Assembly: GCA_016110215.1 (NCBI GenBank)
Contig: JADWQD010000008.1
Coordinates: 992,001 to 1,056,000, forward strand
Direction: 5' to 3'
Source: Capronia americana
Lineage: Eukaryota > Ascomycota > Eurotiomycetes > Chaetothyriales > Herpotrichiellaceae
DNA: 64,000 bases
Each line of letters begins with the position of its first letter. Within the stretch, counting starts at the first letter, position 1. Of this stretch, positions 23,640 to 36,000 are shown one piece after another. A program made the position numbers and the translations under genes. Under the pieces are notes generated by a model. It was not told where the DNA came from. It made no database searches and worked only from the letters and a program-made list of their open reading frames with translations.

Positions 23640-24330
23640 GCTGTCTACAGGCTGGCGACCAGGGCCGTGTCTTCCATTGATGTACTTCTGAGGTGATGGA
23701 AATAAAGGAAACCGCGCACCGCAAACGGTCCGACTGGAGTCTTGAGGACAATAGCTTTTCCAATGTCCGTCCTCGCCGCCAGCTGACGTGTGAGAGCTGA
23801 GCAACGTACCAGCAGCTTTACTGTTACTCTCCTCACCTCGGGGGCCACAGGCGCGGCGTGTTGGTGTATTCATCCAAGACGAGCAAGATTTTCTTCTTGC
23901 AAGAGTGGCTGAGGGCTGCCTTGACAAGCTGACTTATGAAGTAGGTTTTGCCAGAGCCTGGGGGCCCATGGCAAAGAAGCACACCGAATGGCGCGACAGG
24001 CGCGAACTCCGTAACTGCCTTCATCTGCAAGTCATTGAAATCATAAGCTTCTCAAGCGCAGCGACCTCATCGCGAATGGAGGCGAAGATATCAATGGGCT
24101 CTAAGAGATCTAAGCGATTGCCTAGCATAAGCGTCTGAAGTTGCTTGTCAGCGCCGGACAAGTACTGGTCACAAGCACGAAGCCGGTCGTGGATGACATG
24201 GAGCGCGCCATAACCGCTTTCATCTGAGAGTCACTGAGAACCGTGAGCTTCTCAGGCGCAGCCAACTCGTCGCGGATTTTCTCCCGTGATTGATCCGGTC
24301 TTTCTAAGTCGTTAGATTCCGAGGATATAT
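23640..24330 (-). pseudogene. P-loop ATPase/helicase-like fragment, broken
   Basis: A Walker A motif GPPGSGKT is encoded at about 23946-23969, preceded by LQMKAV and followed by YFISQLVKAAL and a hydrophobic strand (KKKILLV). This order (Q-motif-like 'QxxAV', P-loop, helix, strand) is that of superfamily 1 helicases such as the Upf1 group. The frame ends within about 60 residues of the P-loop and continues in other frames (about 23650-23850). Part of the segment before the P-loop is duplicated at 24210-24330. Confidence 0.5.
24030..24330. repeat. Diverged direct duplication within the helicase-like fragment
   Basis: The stretch at about 24036-24120 and that at about 24225-24325 align base for base with many differences (shared words such as GCTTCTCA.GCGCAGC, CTC.TCGCG.AT and TCTAAG). 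On the minus strand they encode related peptides (RDEVAALEKL and RDELAAPEKL, each followed by QMKAV). The copies are about 190-200 bases apart. Confidence 0.55.
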
Positions 24331-25150
24331 AAATAACTGCCCTAACAAGGTGCCGCCCACAACTCCCGTTCAAAGGCGGCAAGACAGGGCGGTGATATCT
24401 CACGCCTGATCTCTGAAGTTGTCGCCCCGTTCAGGAATTCTGTTGACAATCGTCGCAGGGGCACCGGACGTCGGCTTTGGCTTTGGCCTTGGTGCGGATC
24501 TTTTCGGCAGTCTTGAGCAGCCTGTCGGGGCTCTTGTAGCAACAGGATTTCTTTCTCTGCGTGACGTTTGCTCGATAGCCAACGAGTTCTGCTTCGCGTG
24601 TTTTGGCGCGATGTCGCTGAGCTTTGAGCTTGCTTACGCCGTGCTTTCCGAATAGCTGCAGCGAGTTCGAGTTCTTCTGGACTCAGGGATAAATCGCCCC
24701 GGATGATCTCCTTATTAAAAGTAGTCGCAACGCTTTCTGGTGCATGGAATAAGTGTCTCCCTGTGATAACCCTGTTGGACTATTTGTCCACTGGCTCTTC
24801 GGGCTCCTGAACAGGATATCGAAGTTATATATATAATCCTGCCATTGCTGGATTCTGCGCCAGCCTGATCGTGCAGTACCGAACGGTATTGCTGAAGTGA
24901 GATAGTCAGCTTTTCCGTAGGCGTTGGTTGAGCTCATAGGTAGTCATTACTCGCATCGTCGACTACGGTAAGAAAATTTCGTTTTGCACCCGCTGCTCTG
25001 GTCATTCTGCTGGATCACAGCAGAGAGACATCTTTCTGGCAGCATCTGGATTGCAGAGCCGCCACCTTAGAAGAATTTCGACACCAGCGTGCAATGTCAT
25101 TGATTTCACTGCTGAGTATTGTTCAGCATCTGATTCCCAAACAGAGTGTA

Positions 25151-25440
25151 TTAAGCCAAGGACCTGCTCGTCAGCATCGAACTTGGAATCCAGTGCTTCA
25201 TCCATGTCTCTACATCGTCGAGACATAATTCAAAGACTGTCTTGTACTGGGATGCACGCACTCCAGACCCGTCGTTTGTACCGGCCATGGAACCACAATA
25301 GATGAATGTGGTGTGATTGGCTTCCTTGAGAACCACCGCGTAGACAATGTAATGGTTGTAAGCTTATCTTCGGATATTTCGAGAACGCTGGGTAGGCGTT
25401 CGAAATCCGCCACTGCAGGAGGGGTATCCCCGAGAAACAT
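25151..25440 (-). pseudogene. GIY-YIG-like fragment, frameshifted
   Basis: The minus strand encodes TTFIYCGSMAGTNDGSGVRA at about 25245-25305. The pattern '(F/Y)xYxGS.T....GV..R...Y' is seen in fungal proteins with a divergent GIY-YIG-like core. The preceding strand (YNHYIVYAVV) is present only after a shift of frame near 25340. The fragment is too short for a firm family call. Confidence 0.3.
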
Positions 25441-26036
25441 GTCGACAGCGTGAAAAGGTAACTCGACTTTAAATTCGCGATGCATCAATGTCTCTCCCAT
25501 TTCCCTAATTACTCCTCTACGGGTGTGGATATCGCCTTCGTTAAAGGGACGGTGAGATTGATTCGTTCCTCGATGCAATCAGTAAGCTCACTTTCGAATC
25601 TCAGGTCCGTGTATACAGCCATGATGGGGCACGGGTGGAGATGAGGAGGGATAGGATTGTGATTGGTCGCTGGTGGAGTTGTTGAGTGTGCTCTTGAGGA
25701 AGCATTCCAGGTAACCCGAATAACCTTGAGGATGCAATCCTGAGGCTGTGCTTGTGTGATTGCGGAGGAGAGTTGTTCATGGCCACTTCCTCTGCGGAGG
25801 GACTGTAGCGCCGGGCGAAGCTAAGAATTCGGAATTGCACTTGTCGGTCAGTCCGTCGATCATAGCATTGGCCATGTCTTCCTCGATCGAAGCCTCAGGA
25901 GAAGGCTATCGACGGCACAACCGGCACGATGCTTGGGGTATCTATTCCGTGGCATCTGGCTGTGCACTCCACTTCTGGATATTCAAACCACGCCCAATAA
26001 CGTCCTTAGGTAGCGGCGGTCCAGTCTTAGGCCAAC

Positions 26037-26744
26037 CTAGCTTGATGAGTGCGATAGAATGGAACTCCCACGATACTTCCATAAGTAATGGACTGCCAAA
26101 TCAATACTGAATATTGTGCTGCATCGGGGCCTGACTCCAGATAACCATGTTCCGTTCAAGTCCAGGTCGAAAAAGTGGCTCGACCTGGTTATGGAGGTGT
26201 GCGAAGTCATGGATTGGAACTTCTTCCACAGCGAGCAGCTTATTTTGGACCCAGTGCTGAGGTTCTCGAGGCGCGTGGCGCGAAAGTAGTCAGCAAAGCC
26301 GTAATCGTCGGAGTCTCCCAATGATGCGTAGTCCGTCTGGCGTTTCTTGCCCCCTGGGGCGGCACTAGCAAGCTGTAGTTTGGCACCTTTAATCTGTACC
26401 CATCTATAAAGACGGAGATCGAAGGTAGCCAAGCTGAGTGTCCGATGTGTGCGCATATCTCGAAGCCCAGTGCTGGCCACAAGGGCGTTCTGTTTTGACC
26501 CGGCGCCGGCGTTGTGTAGCTGCGTGTGGAGGTCGGCCCATATGTCATTATACTCCTGCTGTTCTAATCGATCAAATCGCAGATCAACAGTCACAATATG
26601 GTATCTGGGCACGTAGTCACTCGGGACTATGTGGCGCCCGCCACCAACGTTGGGGCAAGGGAGCTTCTTCCATTTCTTGAAAAGGAGCTTCATCCTTGTT
26701 TTCGTATGTTCCATAACCTGGATTCTGCATGGCCCAGAAAGCAA
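26037..26744 (-). pseudogene. Unidentified open stretch (235 codons), possible helicase relic
   Basis: This is one of the longest open stretches of the island. The segment RYHIVTVDL ... LATFDLRLYRW resembles the spacer between the two helicase lobes of some fungal SNF2 proteins, but I cannot confirm this. Both ends run into frames without continuation, and no catalytic motif is visible. It may equally be an unrelated degraded protein. Confidence 0.25.
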
Positions 26745-27654
26745 AGCTCACGAGAATAGACAGTATCCCGCGTACTGGATTCCCGAGTCACCCTGAGTCT
26801 GAGAACCCACGCCAAACTTCTGCTGAGTATTAACCAGCACCAATTCTGGATTCAGCAAGCTCCTTTCTGCCGCACTTCGAAGTCCCCGTCAACGGTGAAT
26901 GGTTTACTCACCACGTCGTACCTCCTGTCCCTTCAGTATCACTAGATGGATACCGTTCAGGCTCTGGGTTGTTCGCTCATTCTGTTCAAGGGGCTTTCAG
27001 CTTCGAGTTTCCTCAGTATCTTCGAGGCTTTAGAAGGTCTACCTTGCGTCCACTGCTGATGCTGGAACTAAGTACGCAATAAAACCCTGCCTCTTTTGAC
27101 GACTGATCCCTCTTTCGTCCAGTCTGACTGCAATTAGGTCAGTCTTCTTCCGTGCCGTGCAGTTGTCTCTGAGAGAGTGTTGAACAAGCGTTTTCCACGG
27201 GAATTCTCGGCAGAGAAAGGATGCGAAATAATCCCCCTCTGACGTCCACGCCAGTGGGCCGGGCCGATCTGAAAGGTTGAACCGAGGATCTAGTAGAAAG
27301 ACACCGGTGGAGGCTTGCAAATTCAGGGGATCCTCCAGAGGTAACCATCCACGATTCCTTTGTAGAATTCATCCGACATTTCGATGATTTCAGCATGAAA
27401 ACACGGGGCCGGCTCCTAGGATGTTTGTGGTGGTTGTTTGGTGGACCTGTTGGCAGTCCCAAAGGTGGTCGGGCACGATATGTGTCTTGCCTGGCTTCCG
27501 TCGCAAGCGGAACTCGAATCGAGATAGGCATGGGCGCTTGACTCCGCGAATATCGGTCGGAATGGTCGTCGATGTCTACACTGTTCTCTTCCACCGCCGG
27601 ACTTGCCGATTCGAAGTAAATTTCGAAGGCGTAGTGGTTGATTTAATCCCTTCT

Positions 27655-27790
27655 GGTCCATTTGAGACGGGCGACCGCGAACCTGGCAGCTCTGTCCACT
27701 GCGGCTCCTAGAACTTGTATCTGGTCCATGTTGAGACGGGTAACCGCAACCCCCAGCCACTCTGTCCACTGCGGCTCCTAGAACTTGCAC
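27655..27790. repeat. Tandem duplication, two units of about 68 bases
   Basis: The two units share GAGACGGG near their start and an identical 28-base end block beginning CTCTGTCCACTGCGGCTCC. The second copy directly follows the first; differences cluster in the middle. Confidence 0.85.
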
Positions 27791-30700
27791 AAATGGCTGC
27801 TGCGGATACTGGGACACTGCCGTATCCTTTTTTTTCGTCTACAACCATGGCGTAGGCCCTCCTCAAGCCACTTATAGCTTTTTACTCGTAAGGGCTTGTG
27901 TGATTTCTTGTGTGATTGCAGCATGGACGCGTGCGGCATTGTTATCTCGAATACAGTCTGCTTCAGCCATGATCGTGCTGTGCTTTGGCCGTTGGCAGTT
28001 GGAGGACTCTGCCCCTCAACGTTCGGAACATGGGTGGTCCAAACGTCTCAGTACCTGTAATTCCTATGAGATATCAAATGTGAGCGTAAATGGCGAGACA
28101 TGCCCGTTATGCACCAAAGTTAGCCACCTCCGTGACCCGTGGTGTTTAATCAGGCCATCCACAGCATGGAAACCAGATGCCACTAAACAGCTGGCACCAT
28201 GTTCAGGTCTTGATGCATAGTGTTTCGCGTAATCAGTCACTCCGCTGTTCCGGATCCGTAACCATGATTCGATATCAGATTTGGTGGGACTTGAAATGCA
28301 AACAGAACCCCGAGAGTGACGGGTCTCTCCATTCGAGCGCGAGTTTCGGAGAGCCCTACCGCCTCTCAAGGAACAGCTATGCCGTGGGAGAAGATTGTGA
28401 AGTAGCAGCCTTCCCGAACCAACCCCACGCCGTAGCTGTTGGTTGTGGGACCTCAAGTTCACAATGAAACGAGGACACCGTCCACGTCGGCTCTGCTCGG
28501 CGGATAAACAGCGGATATCTGGAAACGGTGAGCGGGTAAATCGCACAAGGCTTCACAATAAAGATGAAACCGCCGAACCCCCATGAAGAATGCCCTAGCT
28601 CCGGGACATTTTCTGAAGTTTTGACGCTCTCCCCGCGAGGATCCACCACTTCGGAATGTCTCGTGCGGAACTGGTGTAATGTCGACCCACCACAAGGTTA
28701 ACGGATCTTGTCCAGGCACGAGCGAACGCTGCATTGCTGGCGGTCATAGTGGCGAGTGCCAATGAAAGCGATCAGGTCTTTCTTAATCTTGACGTCCACG
28801 TCCTTTTCTGGCATGTCTTCGATTGTCTGTATGAGATCTTTGGCCTCTGTGGTGGCAGCGAGGTCGTTGCCGCACCAGTGCCGGAGGTCCGAGGCGAATT
28901 TCGGGGGTAGCCCGCCCACCACCTTCGGGCGACATCCTGCAGAAGTGTTGTCGTCTAAGGCGATGTGCACGGTGCGTAACGCCTTAAGGTCTTTAGGGTC
29001 GGTGAGCCTCATTTTCTTCTGAAGTTCCTGGAGAAAGAAGTACACCCGGAGAATGTCGGACGCGTCATTGAGTGCGTACCTGGCCTCGAAGATGATTTTG
29101 TTGAAGAAATGTGGCGGGACGACGGAATATTGTGCTTATAGCGCGTAGTACACGGCGAATACTGGCAATTTCAAGTTGATAATGCTTCCATCGGGAAAAG
29201 TATACTCAAGGATGGTGAGTCCTGTTTCACATGTCAATACGAACATTTGTTCATTCTACACAGTATGAAAGATTCGTACCTGTGACCGGTTCATGTGCCT
29301 GTACAGGCAAACACAACTTCGCCATTTGCTGCCGGATGGCTTCGACCTTTTCGGGGGAGGTTTCATCAGTTCCGGGGTTGGTCAATCCAGGCCGGATCAC
29401 CGATGGAGGAGGCGTCTCTGTATAGGGCGCCATGGCTTCATTCAAGGTCGAGGCGGTAATCCCTCCAAGGAAGGGAAGAGGTGAACGACTTGTCCATCGG
29501 TTCCGTCATCGCAGAAGATCTGTGAATCCGAGTCCAGCCGCGTCGACAAGTTGGAATACTCCCCCTGATTTTTGTACAGCACTGGACACCAGACCGGCTC
29601 CTCGTTCAGGCAGAACCATCAAGCCAAGCACGCTCTTCTGTTTCTGGTCTCGAATCTTCGGCTTCCTCTAGATGGTGTATTCCTGCCATCTTGATGATGA
29701 CCCCGGACGCGACCAGAAATGGTCGTCTCTCTCTAACCTTGCTTGGTCTTCCGTGATATCTGGATAAGGTACTGGTTATCCTTGTGCTGTGCCCCAATTC
29801 CTTCGCAGCCATACAATAGCACCACAGAGCAGATGTGGAAGAACGAGGGACTCGATCATCCTATCACCCCAGGTTGGGCAGCTAATTACGCTGCTCGCTT
29901 GGAATCGCGCCGTGAGTTGGTTCTGGCAATGACGCACATGTCCATATCTTTCGAGAAGGCTAGGTCCTGGATTATCCCACAGAAACCCGCACTCGTCCAC
30001 GTGAGCTCTGACAAGGCTCTTTCGCCGTGGAAACACTTGGAACGTGTCACAAACCTCCTAAGCCGGCAACGACCTGGGATTGAACTGCTCTTGAGGCTCG
30101 CTGCCGATATGACCGGTAGATATATATATAAGTGTCTGTAACTGAGTACCAGCCAGCCGCTAGTGAGGGTCTTCCCAAGCCCAAGCCAGAAGGGAGCTCG
30201 CGTGGCAATGGTCGTATAGCGTCGGTAGCGATCACGTGCAAGGCTGACATGGCCCAGGGGCTCAGCGAATCCTTTTGGTCTTGCCTGGACGAGCAAGGAA
30301 CACCACCGCACCCCGCGGGTACCCAACTGGTTGTCCTCCTATCACGTTTGCAGTGATCACGAATTATCACCGCCAGGGTATTCGGCAGCGATATGAGGTG
30401 TGATCCAGGACATGCCAGGTAACAGCGTCCCTCAGATCACCATACAGACTCATGATGTCGCTAGAGAAAACTGTACCAGTATCGTTTTCCGGCACAAGGC
30501 AAGTAAACTGCAATCGCGGACAGCGAGAACCACAGGACCCCGGTAAAGCCCTGGGTTTCTGAGTGAAGTTTGTTCCAGGTCGGCTTGGACAGAGGAATCA
30601 AGCCCATCAAGCCTAGGGATAATGTGTGCGACCTCGATCGGCTTCGAGTCGGCTTCGAGCTAGTGCTCAACAGGCCACCTCCGCCATTTGTTTTGTTTTG

Positions 30701-31285
30701 TCGTGTCTACTGCTTTTCCCCTGATTTTGATGCCAGTGGTATAATCGCACTTTAGTTCGAACGGACAGGCGGTCGCCGGTCAACTCTCCGGCACTGAATC
30801 TAACATCCTCGACGTAGCCTACCTGCTCGAATTTATTGACGACGCTAATCGGATTTTTTTCGATTCTGTCGGCAAGGGCCTTGACATTTTGGAAGAACTT
30901 ACAAGAGGCCTCCCCGATAGGAACTGTACACAGTATCCTCATCGGCGGCTTCCCCGTCCGTGAGACCGTCTCTGGCAGTGTCTTTTTCCTCATGGTGTGC
31001 CGACTTCTTGAACCGTGCGACTGCCGGTGCTGGTCTGGACGGATGGCTCTGTCCTGCCATACTCTCGTGGCACTTGGTAGTTGACGCGGACATAGATACG
31101 CTGGTGTGCTGACAGCGGCCTACCTCCCCAGCGTTTAAGGTTGGCCATGGCGTATTGCGGCCGCCTGCGCGAGACATCCAACTGCCACGGTTCCCCAACG
31201 AGACCTGGAAAGAGACGAGTGACAAGAATTCGGAGAAGCCTTGGAATTGATAAACGGGCGAGGTCTGAAGCTGGCTTTCTCCAGT

Positions 31286-31642
31286 TTATGTATTTTGGGA
31301 CGATTGCAGCACAGCGGGGATGTGCTGTGCCTTAGATCCGTAGTGGATCATAAGCGAGTCAAGAACAGCAACACGGTGTACTGCCCGGAACACCGTAAAG
31401 AGGTACCAGTGCCGGCTGTCGTTGACGATAGTCAGCGTCATATTCAGACTGCTTGGATTACCCCAGTACTGTAGCTCTGTCGCCTTATCGTTGTTCTTGA
31501 ACTTGGTCCAGCAGTGACGCGGAACGACATTGAAGTTGTCTCCTTCCTCACGTCCTCGGTATGCCGCGATGCCAGCTTCAACCGCTTCTCCGTTCTGCCA
31601 GCCTTGCCGAGACGAGTGAGTATATCTTACGACCCACATCAC
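31286..31642 (-). pseudogene. Ulp1/C48 cysteine-protease-like fragment
   Basis: The minus strand encodes VPRHCWTKF, then LNMTLTIVNDSRHWYLFTVF, then VAVLDSL. In Ulp1-type (C48) proteases the catalytic His is followed by Trp ('HW') after a strand, and the catalytic Asp sits about 15-20 residues later in a 'DSL' motif; both fit here. The catalytic Cys region is not found in frame. Ulp1-like proteases occur both as SUMO proteases and as passengers of fungal and plant DNA transposons. The fragment is too short to choose. Confidence 0.5.
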
Positions 31643-33189
31643 CCCAGTTCAGTAGGAGAAAGCGTGAGTTTTGCTGCGGTACCACACAGGGTTCGCTAGC
31701 TGGGATGGTCCTGTGAAGCACTTTTGCTTATAAAAGGTCTCACGTTGGCCAGTGTCTGAGGTATCGTGCGGTCATGTTGGATAAGGTAGACCTCAAGGGT
31801 AATTGCGATGTTGAGGGACCCATCCAGTGCGCATGTCTGGTTTCCAGCACGGAACATGGCCTGATCGCGCTGGTTGCGGTTCCCGGTCACCTGGAGACAG
31901 GTACCTTCCAGGTGGTCCCATGTCAGCCGCACCGCACAACCGACCTCGGCGTGACCCAGGTTAGAGCAGCGTTGCCCGAGCAGTCGCTGGGTAAGAGTGT
32001 CGGCAACTTCGCGGCTCTGATCGTTCGAAAGTTGATGTAAGAGCAGGTCTACCACCAGGTCGGAGAAGGTCGGTGCCTCCTAAATCAACTTCCCTTTTGA
32101 AACATCGGTCAGTCACCGGCGCTCATGTCGCCCACGCCGCTAAGCTGAGCAGAAAACTTAGCTGCCGTACTGGCCTGGAGCCATTTGTCGTAGGACTTGT
32201 TCAAGATCACCCCCCATCTCTCTGGTTGCTCTTGCTCCTGACCGAACAGGTGCATAAGCTGGTGGATGTTCTCTGAGTAGGACATAACCACCATGCAGCC
32301 GCGCTTTCCGTAGATTGAGTCCGTATGCAGAGCCTTTCATATAGATGCCTGAGCATCTTCATGTCAGGCCATAGATGCGGCACCATGAGTGCCATGGCAG
32401 GAAGATATAGCCACTGATAGATGCGGAACAGAGAACGCCACACGGTGTAGCATACACCACACTATAGCCAGCAACTCAGCAATACCTCCAGTCCATGATG
32501 GAGAACGCATGATGAAGGGAGTTGTCTCTTGGAAGCCTCCCTGGCACGTCTTGAGAAAGAGTAAAAGGCAAAGTTGACCGCAGTGATAGCTTGATAGTAG
32601 TTGATTTTCGAGGTTCCACGCTGTAGTTAGTCTTAGAGCTGCTATGCTGGTCTTTTTTCATTGTCTCTTCCGTCAATGTCGAGCCAAACCACATTACTCG
32701 GCTTTTGCTGGCACCATAGTTGGCCGGACCCATTTGCGGAACTCTCGAGCTGCCTCACGGGATTTCAGGCCGCCCCGTGCATCACGCTCATCATGTCCCC
32801 TCTGTACACCACGCTTCTGGAGTCTGCCACGTAATGGTAGGTAGTGTTCGCTTGCGACGCAGCAATTGAGATGACCACGTAGCCATTCCTGAAACCACCA
32901 TCCGCGCAATTGCACAGTCAGGTAGGATAGGTTTTGTGCCTTGTTCTTTCGCCCCACGATAAACATCGAAAAAGCGATGTTGAAGAACGCTTCGCGGCCC
33001 TTAAGCAGGGGCTCAACCGCGACTGTGTGCCACTTGTAGACAGTCCCAGTAGTTGAGGCTGTGATCAAACGCCGAATCCGACTCAATGATCAGCATAACC
33101 ATCGGTGTACAGGCTCAGTGATAAGTGCACATTGCACGATAAAGTCGATAAACTTACGGCTAAGAGCGAGGGACCACGTCCTGCCAGCA

Positions 33190-33690
33190 GTCATCCTTCA
33201 GCATCTGGCCCATTGCATCACAGTTCCGGTCTCCCATATAGGGATTAGCAGGATCGGCTTCGCCGATTTTTGTTGCACTGCAAGTAATGAATTCTTCCGC
33301 GATCATACATCGCAGTGCAACCTCGACTGTTCAGTTGGGTCGTTTGCTCTTACCGTCAGCTTCAGGATGATAGGCCGCGGTCATCGCCAATCGACAGCCT
33401 GATCTCTTGAGAAGGGCCTTCCAGAAGTCCGATGTGAACTTTGGGTCCCGGTCGCTGATGAATGAACCTGGAATTTCGTACCCATAAGGGGGAGTCCTCG
33501 ATATTACCGAGGTGTCAAGTCTTTTCTTCGTGATTCTCGAATTGCTAGCGAGAAAAACAATAATCGAAGGTAGAATATAGCCCATTTGAAAGCGTTCCGG
33601 CGTAGTCTTGCCAGACACCAGCACGACCCACTTAGTGAACTGCCTGTCATTGTACGAATGGAATTGTATCCGTGAACTCGTTCCCTCGGT
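33190..33690 (-). mobile_element. Ty3/gypsy-type integrase core, degenerate
   Basis: The minus strand reads FTKWVVLVSGKTT, then after a frame disturbance YGYEIPGSFISDRDPKF and AYHPEADG, then a stop in place of the usual Gln/Asn, then TVEVALRCMIAEE in the same frame. These are landmarks of the rve integrase core of chromoviral/gypsy LTR retrotransposons (second Asp in SDRD, region before the catalytic Glu in YHPEADG). No reverse transcriptase, LTR or primer-binding site is recognised nearby, so this is a lone relic. Confidence 0.8.
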
Positions 33691-35159
33691 GCCACAACTG
33701 GAATGAAGCGATTGGGTTGATGTAGAAGGGCGTTGTGGCTCCTTTTCCCCCGGACCCAAATAACCAATTGCAAGTCCCTCGTGGTGTTCGGAAATGGGGT
33801 CGGTGGAATCAGAAGTGTGTTGCTTGCTGTTGCATCTGGTCGAAGACTCCGCTTCCTAGGCTCGGTCGAGCCACAAGGATACTAAAGAGACTGCGTATGC
33901 GGAATCCGAACACGATCACCAGCCTACACTTCGGCCAGTCCCAGTACGGCACCCATACGATGAACACCGAGTTGCCATAGGGGGGGCACTTCAATGATCA
34001 TGTCGTCGGGTCAAAATGTTCGATTGGTGGCGACATGTTTGACTCCGCGCTCGAATGCATACCACTGACACGAGCCGCTCGTGGGATTGAGGTGTTGAGT
34101 CTCTTTCCGTCGACCATCAACGCGTGTCTGAAACAGTTGGGCGCCGCTACAGGCGATAACATCTTGCCTTCAGATATTTTTCTTCTAGCATTTTCGGGTT
34201 TCCGGTAGGATATATCAAGGTCGGAATTGTTTAGACAGTGGCAGAGGTGGGCCTACCATGTTTCGGTATCCCAGCTTGAAGCACGCAGTAGAATACTCTC
34301 GGAATGGGTCTGGAATGCGTGCACACTGAACACGCATCCCTTGACTTCGGCTTTATGCTTCCAAGTCAGCTCCTTCTTCTGGTCGATCAGTACTTTTTTC
34401 TCGCGCTCGAGTAACTGTATCTGACCTCTGAGCTCTTCTTTATCCCTCTCGTCTCCTATCTGGTAGTCCTTGAACTTGTCCCAGAACTTCTCGGGATCGT
34501 GCTCTATCTCTCGACGCCGAGCATTTCTGGGCTTTTATTAGTTCATCCATGACTGCATTGAGGAGATCAAGCAGGGCCATCCACTCGCTTCTGCGTACTC
34601 CCTCAAGATCGACGTCGACGTCGTTGTCGGAGTCGTTTGCTATTCTCATGGCAGCCGTATGTCCGGGATAAACACTCGCTCCGCCAAACGGCCGTGGGCA
34701 TGGACTACTCAATGCCTCTGAGCCTAAAAACGGCAGTCCAGCCCGTATCTGCTTTCCAGGCGCGGATTGGCACAGAAGGAGTCCGGGTAGATACTTACAC
34801 TGTTTCTGGGGTTCGGTTATATATATAAATATCGACATCACCCTCAGGCTGAGGCTGCATGCCGCTCATAAGACGGGCGAAGTGATCTCTGTGAAAAGGG
34901 GAAGGCAAACCCACCTCCGTGGCGGGGAACCAGGCTCGGTTCACCTGGGCAATTTTGTCGACCCATGATCATGAGACAGGCATCTCTCGCTCGGCTGAAG
35001 CTCACGCACCGAGCCAGCGAGGCTTCTCCAAGCATCTCAGGCGCTGCAGCCACGTGTTCTTGATTCGCCGCGCATTTTTGGCCTGTGCAGGACATAATCT
35101 GGTTGCTCCTCCCCTAGGTCTGGTGGACAGCCGACGATTCCGCTCTCTGATTGGTGCTA

Positions 35160-36000
35160 TATATTGAAACCCCGGCACGAGTCCGAGAACTTATCGAATT
35201 GGAGGGAGGTGTAGCGCCAGACCTCGGAATATAGGCTGCCCGATAAAACTAGGTTGAAGTTGTCTCCGGGTTGTTCCTGATACCGACCATATTTCACCAA
35301 GATCTCGCCGATGATCTCCGCCGCCCATCTCTCCTTCGACTCGCCCAGCGCACCAGAAAATATACGGAAGGCGGTGTGGTCGTGGAAGAGGTGTTTTTCG
35401 AGGATATTGTCCACCAAGTCCCGGGCGAGCTACGGCTTGGGAGCAGGCCACTCGAGATCACACGCGAGCTGCCACGCGTGGCAGAGCGCCAGCGGGAGTT
35501 CATGGGAGTTCTCCTGGCTCCACGGGAGAAACGACCGGTCGTTGGTGGCAGGGCCCAGCCGCCGAGGAATGTGGTCGGACGCGGTCGCGTTCATGTTGAT
35601 CAGTCGCAGTGGGCCGCTCCAATCAAGCTCGTGTGTGTAGATGAACATCAGCAACACGCCGACGGCACGGGCGTCGCCAGGGCCCAGGTCGAGGACACGG
35701 GAAAGGTCCCCATCTAAACCGGATATGATTTCCACTGGTGCAAATCCGATCGATGCACGGACTCAAAACGGATTTGAAAGACGAAGGTGTTTCCTTAGGT
35801 CGTCTACCAAATGGACTGGAAACTCGGAGCCTGAACAAGTCTGAGAAGAATTTTCCGTTGTTGAAGTTCGCCGTCGTGACTTTGACCTTGGCTTCCTTTT
35901 GCTTGAAGTCGTCCACAGCCTGCAGAGACTCCAGACATCTGGTGATGTCTTCGAACTCCGCGTGGAGCGAGTTTCCAGTTGCTATCGTGGTGGCCAACTG
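35160..36000 (-). pseudogene. BTB/POZ-like protein relic
   Basis: Pieces in adjacent frames on the minus strand fit the order of a fungal BTB protein: a FKSVLSPCIDRI piece (about 35750-35800, like the 'hKxxLxxxSxxF' element), VLLMFIYTHELDWSG (about 35620-35660, like the '..LLxFIYTxxY' element), then LCHAWQLACDLEWPA and DLVDNILEKHL. At least two frame changes separate them. BTB domains mediate dimerisation and Cul3 binding. The call rests on pattern only. Confidence 0.35.
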
